A stretch of 64,000 nucleotides of DNA from positions 528,501 to 592,500 of the forward strand of contig CP154827.1 in assembly GCA_039613835.1 (NCBI GenBank), given 5' to 3'. Within the stretch, counting starts at the first letter, position 1; every line of letters begins with the position of its first letter. A program made the position numbers and the translations under genes. Positions 57,688-64,000 of the stretch are shown here, one piece after another. The notes below the pieces were generated by a model. It saw only the letters and a list, made by a program, of their open reading frames with translations. It made no database searches and was not told the DNA's origin. This DNA is from Acetobacteraceae bacterium. Lineage in GTDB: Bacteria; Pseudomonadota; Alphaproteobacteria; Acetobacterales; Acetobacteraceae.

Positions 57688-58563
57688 GATTATTTTCCTT
57701 TTGCAAAAGACCAGGATTTTATAGTTGCCCTGATTCGTCTGGGAGGAGGGCACGATGCGGGCACCGGGAAAAGCTTCGCCTGCTTGCCGCTCAGTCGGGC
57801 GTCACAGACTGAGTTCTGAACGGCTTCCGCCGCGCGCGACTTATGATTTCAATGGGCATGGGGGTAAAGGAGGGTATTACGGAGTTCAGAATCGCCGATG
57901 GGACTCGTTGACGTCAGACGCTGTTATGACACCCTTTTCAGACGCAAAGTTTTGCGGAATGAGCCGGGTGCATATTCCGAAAACGCATTTTCGACGTCGA
58001 AGCCTGACATTTCCCCGACGTTTATCATCGGGGGTGCAAGCCGTTTGGCCATTCATGGAGTGGCCTCGGCTGGATTGACTTTGGCGTTGGAGTAATAGCC
58101 CGTAAGGAAGCGCGATGGCCTCGACCGATGAAGGGCGCTGCTATATTTCGGGATCCTGACGCGCAGAGTCGGTTGGTGGCGAGATGGCATCATGACTTCA
58201 AAATGAACGGCTTATCGGAGCGATTTACGGGCGCCGAAACGGTAAAATCTGCCTCTGAGGAGGCTTTAACTGTGGTTTTTACGAAATGGCCTCGTTTCGC
58301 TATAGAGTACTTCGAAGTCGGAGCAAAGTCAACTCTTCTCATTCCACGATAATCGTCTTATCGCCCTGACAGGATGACTATCGGAGCCGGACAGCAAATC
58401 CACGAAATGAAGGTGCGTCTGAGGCGAGGTAAAGGTTCAGGCGGGAATGGCTCAACCCATCGTCTCTAATGCCGTTGGATGAAGGGAACCCAGACTCGCC
58501 CGCATGTCCTGAGATTGATGGCTTCAGCCGGTGGCAATTCATTTTTGTCGTTACAAAAAAAGA
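57688..58563. other. Gene-free stretch between the phage remnant and brnT
   Basis: Nothing recognised in any frame. Plus-strand frames at 57755-58078, 57898-58095 and 58128-58352 have no binding sites and no family-like pattern. It may contain further phage decay products. Confidence 0.4.
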
Positions 58564-58593
58564 TTGACTTCTGCTTTTAATGTAGCATATATT
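58564..58593 (+). promoter_or_regulatory. Sigma-70 promoter of brnTA, suggesting a leaderless transcript
   Basis: TTGACT (58564-58569) and TATATT (58588-58593) are 18 bp apart in AT-rich sequence. The brnT ATG starts only 5 bp after the -10 element, so initiation 6-7 nt downstream would place the first base on the ATG, giving a leaderless mRNA. No ribosome binding site is present. Confidence 0.55.
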
Positions 58594-58598
58594 AAATA

Positions 58599-58870
58599 AT
58601 GCGCATCACATTCGATCCCACGAAGCGAGAGAAGACTTTAAGTAAACGAGGCCTCGATCTCCGGGATGCCGCGTCGGTGTTATCGGGTCGGACAGAGACC
58701 GTTGGACATACGCGTTTTGATTATGACGAGCCCCGCTTCATCACCGCCGGGCATTTGTCAGGATGTCTTGTCGTGATCGTATGGACACCAGGGGTCAATC
58801 GCGGCGCATTATTTCAATAGGGTATGCACATGAGAAAGAAACAAAGCTCTGGTCAGCCCGAATGGCGTGA
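58599..58870 (+). pseudogene. brnT: BrnT-type toxin, frameshifted
   Basis: RelE-fold ribonuclease toxin of the BrnT-BrnA module. MRITFDPTKREKTLSKRGLD, LRDAASVLSGRTETV and FDYDEPRFITAGHLSGCLVV are typical. After VIVWTP the frame should give the C-terminal RIISI, AHEKETKLWSARMA segment, but a missing base in CCAGGGGTC near 58790 leads to a stop at 58820 after only 73 residues. With one base restored the protein is about 90 residues and ends at 58870 inside the brnA start. The toxin is presumably inactive. Confidence 0.8.
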
Positions 58871-59087
58871 CCCGGACGAAGCGCCCGAACTCACGGACGC
58901 TTTTTTCGACGCCGCGACCATTCGCGACGGGCCTCGCATCGTCCGCCGCGGTCGCCCGCGTCAGGAGACAACAAAAACTCAGGTCACGTTGCGCCTGGAC
59001 GCGGACATCGTCGAGACCTATCGCCAGCAAGGCCCGGGCTGGCAGTCACGCATCAACGCCGCATTACGCGCAACGCTGGAGCGTTGA
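58824..59087 (+). CDS. brnA: BrnA-type antitoxin
   Basis: Antitoxin and autorepressor of BrnT. 87 residues; a charged N-terminal part (EWRDPDEAPELTDAFFDAA) binds the toxin. The C-terminal ribbon-helix-helix has TTKTQVTLRLDADIVETYRQ and GWQSRINAALRATLE. An ATG at 58830 is an alternative start. It overlaps the restored brnT end. It is intact although its partner is broken, which is the expected order of loss because a toxin without antitoxin would be lethal. Confidence 0.85.
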   Translation: MHMRKKQSSGQPEWRDPDEAPELTDAFFDAATIRDGPRIVRRGRPRQETTKTQVTLRLDADIVETYRQQGPGWQSRINAALRATLER

Positions 59088-59359
59088 GTGGGACGGATGG
59101 CAGAGCAATTTTGACCCAGTTTTAATGAGGCATGGATTTATTCGGAAATTCAGATCAGCGTTACAAATCCATACGGGGTCGAAAGACTAGCATATTTCGG
59201 GCAATTTGAAGGTCGGGGCAGGGATATTATTTTGCAATAATATCAACCACTTAAATTGTCTAGCTGCCTGACTGAACTGATACAGAGTCGATGATTGAGG
59301 TGACTGAGTGTCTAACCTTTCTGCTGACTCTTTGAGAAATATATGGATTTTGTGCAGTA

Positions 59360-59433
59360 TGGAGGTCCGGGCGGGAATCGAACCCACATTGACGGATTTG
59401 CAGTCCGCTACATAGCCATTCTGCCACCGGACC
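59360..59433 (-). tRNA. tRNA-Cys (GCA)
   Basis: On the minus strand: acceptor GGTCCGG / CCGGACC, D arm region GGCAGAATGGCTATGTAGC, anticodon stem GCGGA/TCCGT around loop CTGCAAA with GCA, T arm GTGGGTTCGATTCCCGC, and an encoded CCA (TGG at 59360-59362). Structure is typical for bacterial tRNA-Cys. Confidence 0.93.
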
Positions 59434-59617
59434 TCGGCTGTGGCGCTTATATCTCTTTATCTCCCGTCACACGTCAAGGGCAAAACGCGTTGATAGTGGT
59501 GGGGGCGCCTTTTTCGTTTTCCTAATGTTGCGGGCGTAGTATGGTCCCTGTCTCGCTATGGTGGGTTGCTTTGTAGCTGGTTATGCTGGGTGACGGACAT
59601 AGGGGCACGACAGGATC

Positions 59618-61085
59618 ATGGTGCGTACGGTAAAGCCGACCACGTCAATTAGTGTTGGACTTCTGGCAATATGGCAGCTCAGGGACCGCGCTGGGGCAGA
59701 CATATGATGGCGCGGGTTCACCGAAATTCATTCCCCATACATTGCAGGAAGCCCTCGCATCGGCCTACCTCACAAATCCGACTTTGCAGCAGGAGCGCGC
59801 CAAGCTTCGTGCAACAGATGAGCAGGTGCCGGAGGCCCTCGCGGGATGGCGCCCAACTATTCAGCCCAATCTCGCAGGCAGCTATTATAAGGGTTTCAAT
59901 GCTTACGGGGCGCAGTCTGCGTCACCCGGTTCCCCATTTGGCACACCAGCGTCGAACCGTTCCTACGCAACGCCAGGTTATTCCGCCGGTGTGGCCATTC
60001 AGCAGCCGATCTATCAAGGTGGCAAGACCACAGCGAAAACCCACCAGGCTGAGAATACCGTCCGTGCAGAGCGCGCGCAGCTTATCGCGACAGAGCAACA
60101 GGTTTTTCTCGATACAGTCGATTCTTATATCGGCGTGGTGCAGGCGGAGCAGCTTCTTCAGATCAACATGAATAATAAGCGCGTCCTCTCACAACAGCTT
60201 GAGGCGACGCGTATCCGTTTCCGCGATGGTGAAATCACCAAGACGGATGTCGCGCAGGCTCAGGCCGCCGTGTCCTACGCTGAAGCGAATCTGCGCAATG
60301 CGGAGGGCAGTTTGCAGGCGGCGCAGGCGACCATCTTCAGGTCGTGGGCATCATCCCCCGCCGCACCAAACCTTAAAGCGCCGCAACCTCTGATCATTCC
60401 GTTAAAAAACGAAGCTGAAATCGTGCGCATGGCTGGGGAAAACAGCCCGAACGTCATCAACTCTCTTTTCACCCAGGCGGCGAAGCGGGACGCTTTTTCG
60501 GTCGCGATGTTGGCGCTGATGCCGCAGATTTCCGCGACGGCGGCCTATCAGCGAGTCAAAAATCAGGGTTATGGCAGTTTCGAAATCGACAATAAATACG
60601 CCTTGCTGACATTATCCCTCCCGATTTATCAGGGTGGCGCGGAATATGCGGCTGTGCGCGAGGCTCGGCAAGAATATCTGGCGGCGCGCCGCGCAACCGA
60701 TGTCGAACGTCGTCGCACCGCGCAGCTTGCCTCGGCAAACTGGCAGCAGATGCGCGCTTATCGCGACTCTCTCACCAGTAACCGTGAGGCGATTTATGCC
60801 AACGTGGTCGCCTTAGACGGGATTGAGCAGCAGGCCGTTGTGGGTACAGCGACGACATTCGCCGTTCTGCAGCAGCAGACGCTTTTACAATCCCAGACGG
60901 TCCTTATCCAGAATCTCGCCGGGCTCGTGAAATCATCCTATACGGTTGCCGCCGCGATCGGACGCTTGACAGCCTCTGACCTTAAAATCAATGTGCCCCT
61001 GTATGACGAGAAGGCCTATTACAAGGCCGTACGGCACAAATTATGGGGTATCAGCGACGTCGCCACCCAGCAGCCAGGCCGTTAA
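59618..61085 (+). pseudogene. TolC-family outer membrane efflux protein with a scrambled signal peptide
   Basis: The body is a good TolC-type protein: HTLQEALASAYLTNPTLQQE, GYSAGVAIQQPIYQGGKTTA, FRDGEITKTDVAQAQAAVSY and LLTLSLPIYQGGAEYAAVRE, open from 59652 to 61085. The natural start is the ATG at 59618, where MVRTVKPTTSISVGLLAI begins a signal peptide. It needs a shift to MAAQGP near 59671 and a second to ALGQTYDGAG near 59686 to join the body, with the cleavage site at ALG. Two 1-nt deletions within 25 bp remove export. Alternatively the assembly is wrong here. If translated from the TTG at 59652 the protein would lack a signal. Confidence 0.75.
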
Positions 61086-61236
61086 TGGCGTCAGGCCCCG
61101 TGCTTCAGGCCGAATTCTGATCAGCCCGCACCCCATATTAACGCTTTATCCATCCCGACACCGGTTTGCAGGGTGCCATAAACGGGTTTTTTTTGCTATG
61201 GGCTCGCTGTGACGTCGCCCACTCTATAGGTATGCC

Positions 61237-63927
61237 ATGCTGGACAAATCCTTTAATCCTCCCAAATTTGAAGCGCGCCTTTACAAGGAATGGGAGGATG
61301 CCGGGTTCTTCAGAGCGGACCCCGCAAAAGACGGAGTAGCCTTCACCATTATGTTTCCGCCGCCGAATGTGACAGGTTCTCTCCATTTCGGCCACGCGCT
61401 TAATTTTGCACTTCAGGACATCATCATCCGTGCAAAGCGTATGGAAGGGCGCAATGTGCTTTGGCAAGCCGGTACGGACCATGCCGGCATCGCCACACAA
61501 CTCGTTGTTGAGAAAGCGCTTGCAGAGGAGGAACGCTCCCGCACGGCGCTCGGCCGCGAGGCGTTTCTGCGCCGCGTTTGGGACTGGAAAGAAACTTACG
61601 GTGGCACGATCGTCTCCCAGCTTCGCCAGCTCGGCGCCTCGGCGGACTGGACGCGTGAGCGCTTCACGATGGATGACGGCCTTTCCCGCGCCGTGCGGGA
61701 GGTTTTCGTCACGCTTTATGAGCAGAAACTGATTTATCGAGATCGGAGGCTCGTCAATTGGGACCCGGTCTTCGGCACGGCGATATCCGATCTTGAGATC
61801 GAGAACCGGGATGTCAACGGTTCCATGTGGCATATCGCCTACCCGCTGAAAAATGGCGGGCAGATCACTGTTGCCACGACACGACCTGAAACGATGCTCG
61901 CTGATATGGCGGTCGCGGTGCATCCCGACGATGCGCGTTACCGCGAGATGATCGGCCAGACCATTATCCTGCCGCTTGTCGGGCGCGAGATCACCATCGT
62001 CGCGGACACGTACTCCGACCCTGAAAAAGGGACGGGGGCGGTGAAAATCACCCCGGCGCATGACTTCAATGATTTCGTGCTCGGACGGCGTCACAACCTC
62101 GCCATGCCGAGTATTTTCGATGCGCGTGCGGCCGTCTCCCTTGACGAAATCGCGGGTGATCTGCGCGACATACCGGATGTCACAGACACCGCTTTCGTCA
62201 GGAGGCTGAAGGGCGTTGATCGCGTCGAAGCGCGCAAGCTGATCGTCGCAAAATTGGAGGAAATGGGTTTCCTCATCAAAGTGGAACCGCACCGCCTGAG
62301 CATACCGCATGCCCAGCGAGGTGGCGCCGTGGTGGAGCCACGCCTGACGACGCAATGGTTCTGCGATGCTGAGACGCTGGCACAACCCGTCATTCAGGCT
62401 GTCGAGGATAAATCCGTCAGGTTTGAGCCCCAGCAATGGGAAAACACGTTCTTTGCCTGGATGCGGGATATCCAGCCCTGGTGCATTAGTCGCCAATTAT
62501 GGTGGGGGCATCGCATTCCGGCATGGTATGGCCCTGATGGCACGGTCTTCGTAGCGCATGACGACGTGGGCGCGTGCCGGAAGGCCCGCGCGCATTATGG
62601 TCGTGACGTGGCTTTGACTCAGGATGAAGATGTGCTGGATACCTGGTTCAGCTCCGCTTTATGGCCCTTCTCAACACTTGGCTGGCCGGAGCAGACGGCG
62701 GAGCTGGCACGATATTACCCGACCAGCGTGCTTCTGACCGGCTTTGATATCATCTTCTTCTGGGTAGCCCGCATGATGATGATGGGGCTGCATTTTACGG
62801 GAAAAGCGCCTTTTGAAACGGTCGTCATTCATGGGCTTGTGCGTGACGAACACGGCCAGAAAATGTCAAAAAGCAAAGGTAACGGGCTGGACCCGCTGGA
62901 GCTGATCGCGGAGTATGGCGCGGATGCGACGCGCATGGCGATCTGCGCGCTGGCGGGGCCGGGTCGCAATATTCGCTTTGGGCGCAAGCGCGTCGAGGAT
63001 TATCGCAGCTTCATCACGAAATTATGGAATGCGGCGCGTTTCTGCGAAATGAATGGCGTCAAGGCTGACCCGGCTTTTGACCCCGCTGCGGCGCAGACCC
63101 CTTTGGCAAAGTGGCTCCTTACAGAGGCTGATATGGCCTTAGGTGCGGCGCAGCAGGCGCTTGATCATTATCGTTTCGATGAATATGCGGGGCAGGCTTA
63201 TCGCTTTGTCTGGAATATTTTCTGCGATTGGTTCCTCGAATTTGCGAAGCCCTTCTTTACAGGTGAAGATGCTAATGCGCGGGGGGGGATCCAGGGCGTT
63301 GCGTCTTACGTTCTGAGCAGAATCCTCACCATATTGCACCCGGTTATTCCATTCGTCACCAGTGTGCTATGGGAAAATCTCGGCCATCAAAATGCATTGC
63401 CCTCTGAAGCCTGGCCGAAATTCACGGAAAATGCGCAAAGCGACCCGTCTATTGAAGAAGTCCGATGGATTATCGCGCTCATCTCAGAAATCCGGGCCTT
63501 GCGGGCGGAGATGAACGTGCCGGCGGGCCAGAAGATCGCGGCGTTTCTGCAGGAAGCGGATGCGGGAATTTCGGCACGCATCAAAGCGTGGCGCCCCGTC
63601 GTTGAGAGAATGGCACGGCTTGAGACGATCGACATGCTTTATAGTGCACCGCCTGCCTCGGCCGCACTCAGCGTCCTGCAGGGCGCAACGTTGGTCATGC
63701 CCCTTGAGGGTCTGATCGACGTGACCGCTGAGAAAAATCGCGTGGGTAAGGAAATTGAAAAAGCGCGCAGTGAACTAGAGAAGGTCGAGAAGAAGCTCGC
63801 CAATGCGGCTTTCGTCGAGCGCGCGAAACCTGAAGTCGTTGAGGAAAATCGCGCCCGCGCGGCGAGCTTTGCGAATGATATTGCCCGTCTCGAAAAAGCC
63901 GTGGCCCGCCTGAACCCGATCAACTGA
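61237..63927 (+). CDS. valS: Valyl-tRNA synthetase
   Basis: Class I synthetase that charges tRNA-Val and edits threonine. The start MLDKSFNPPKFEARLYKEWE, HIGH-type motif NVTGSLHFGHALN, editing domain (TTRPETMLADMAVAVHPDDA, KGTGAVKITPAHDFNDF) and KMSKSKGN in DEHGQKMSKSKGNGLDPLEL are all present. The C-terminal anticodon-binding region ends in a coiled coil (EKNRVGKEIEKARSELEKVE). 896 residues. Intact, 151 bp after the TolC-type gene. Confidence 0.96.
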   Translation: MLDKSFNPPKFEARLYKEWEDAGFFRADPAKDGVAFTIMFPPPNVTGSLHFGHALNFALQDIIIRAKRMEGRNVLWQAGTDHAGIATQLVVEKALAEEERSRTALGREAFLRRVWDWKETYGGTIVSQLRQLGASADWTRERFTMDDGLSRAVREVFVTLYEQKLIYRDRRLVNWDPVFGTAISDLEIENRDVNGSMWHIAYPLKNGGQITVATTRPETMLADMAVAVHPDDARYREMIGQTIILPLVGREITIVADTYSDPEKGTGAVKITPAHDFNDFVLGRRHNLAMPSIFDARAAVSLDEIAGDLRDIPDVTDTAFVRRLKGVDRVEARKLIVAKLEEMGFLIKVEPHRLSIPHAQRGGAVVEPRLTTQWFCDAETLAQPVIQAVEDKSVRFEPQQWENTFFAWMRDIQPWCISRQLWWGHRIPAWYGPDGTVFVAHDDVGACRKARAHYGRDVALTQDEDVLDTWFSSALWPFSTLGWPEQTAELARYYPTSVLLTGFDIIFFWVARMMMMGLHFTGKAPFETVVIHGLVRDEHGQKMSKSKGNGLDPLELIAEYGADATRMAICALAGPGRNIRFGRKRVEDYRSFITKLWNAARFCEMNGVKADPAFDPAAAQTPLAKWLLTEADMALGAAQQALDHYRFDEYAGQAYRFVWNIFCDWFLEFAKPFFTGEDANARGGIQGVASYVLSRILTILHPVIPFVTSVLWENLGHQNALPSEAWPKFTENAQSDPSIEEVRWIIALISEIRALRAEMNVPAGQKIAAFLQEADAGISARIKAWRPVVERMARLETIDMLYSAPPASAALSVLQGATLVMPLEGLIDVTAEKNRVGKEIEKARSELEKVEKKLANAAFVERAKPEVVEENRARAASFANDIARLEKAVARLNPIN

Positions 63928-64000
63928 CGCGCGGGCAGGTCGCCATGTGCGAGAGACCTCATGGTCTCCCTTCACATTAAGTGTGCCCTGCTTTTAATCG

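Noticed and set aside
63953..63968. GAGACC/GGTCTC hairpin after valS as a terminator
   Set aside because: Only 6 bp and not followed by a T tract; too weak to call.
1..64000. CRISPR arrays or insertion sequences
   Set aside because: No regularly spaced repeats and no transposase-like frame with terminal inverted repeats were seen.

Overview
This window looks like chromosome from an acetic acid bacterium (Alphaproteobacteria, Acetobacteraceae). The base composition is fairly GC-rich. Diagnostic alphaproteobacterial content includes a PhyR-NepR-EcfG general stress locus, a TrcR/DUF1013 gene, a DUF4167 gene next to prfA-prmC, a gatCAB operon beside ruvX, and an NAD-type isocitrate dehydrogenase. 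No rRNA is present and the genus cannot be fixed from this sequence. Four tRNA genes occur: Met-CAT, Val-GAC, Ser-GCT and Cys-GCA.

Layout. 1-5.2 kb: the end of ispG, then hisS, prfA, prmC and a DUF4167 gene, ending at tRNA-Met. 5.4-8.7 kb: an MscS-type channel, tRNA-Val and a broken surface-type protein. 8.8-14.1 kb: a sugar catabolic cluster, with a 6-phospho-3-hexuloisomerase, an epimerase/dehydrogenase deletion chimera, a broken FGGY kinase and a broken sugar porter, facing an intact SorC-type regulator. 14.3-24.7 kb: tRNA-Ser, gatCAB, ruvX, and a tightly overlapped uvrD-prmA-GNAT-pepP-icd operon in which prmA is broken. 24.7-30 kb: two RadC-type genes (one without its catalytic motif, one with a stop), purEK, trcR, and hsp20 behind a sigma-32 promoter and a hairpin-rich leader, then rpmE. 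30-35.8 kb: mscL, secDF, a Gfo/Idh/MocA oxidoreductase and a wrecked uup. 35.8-40 kb: the general stress response locus (phyR, two ECF sigma genes, nepR, a HisKA_2-type kinase). 40-51.6 kb: cydDC, a broken OmpA-type lipoprotein, recQ, a broken PCuAC-type protein, nrdR-nusB-thiL, two broken genes and glk. 51.8-57.7 kb: a decayed phage tail/lysis remnant (amidase, CotH-like protein, S74-type spike, tail tube). 58.6-61 kb: a brnT/brnA pair with brnT broken, tRNA-Cys and a TolC-family gene that has lost its signal-peptide frame. 61.2 kb to the end: valS.

The dominant theme is gene decay. Translation, DNA-repair, purine, secretion and stress-regulation genes are intact, while roughly fifteen accessory or dispensable genes carry frameshifts, in-frame stops or deletions. 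Many lesions are 1-nt changes in short homopolymers, so sequencing error must be excluded. The two genes with internal deletions (the epimerase-dehydrogenase chimera and uup) and those with several independent lesions argue for real pseudogenisation, as in a host-adapted or recently bottlenecked lineage.

The best candidates for something unusual are the RadC paralogue lacking the JAB motif, the CotH-like protein directly coupled to a phage spike gene, the 3-hexulose-phosphate sugar cluster with its in-frame deletion chimera, the hairpin leader of hsp20, and the two-sigma general stress locus.
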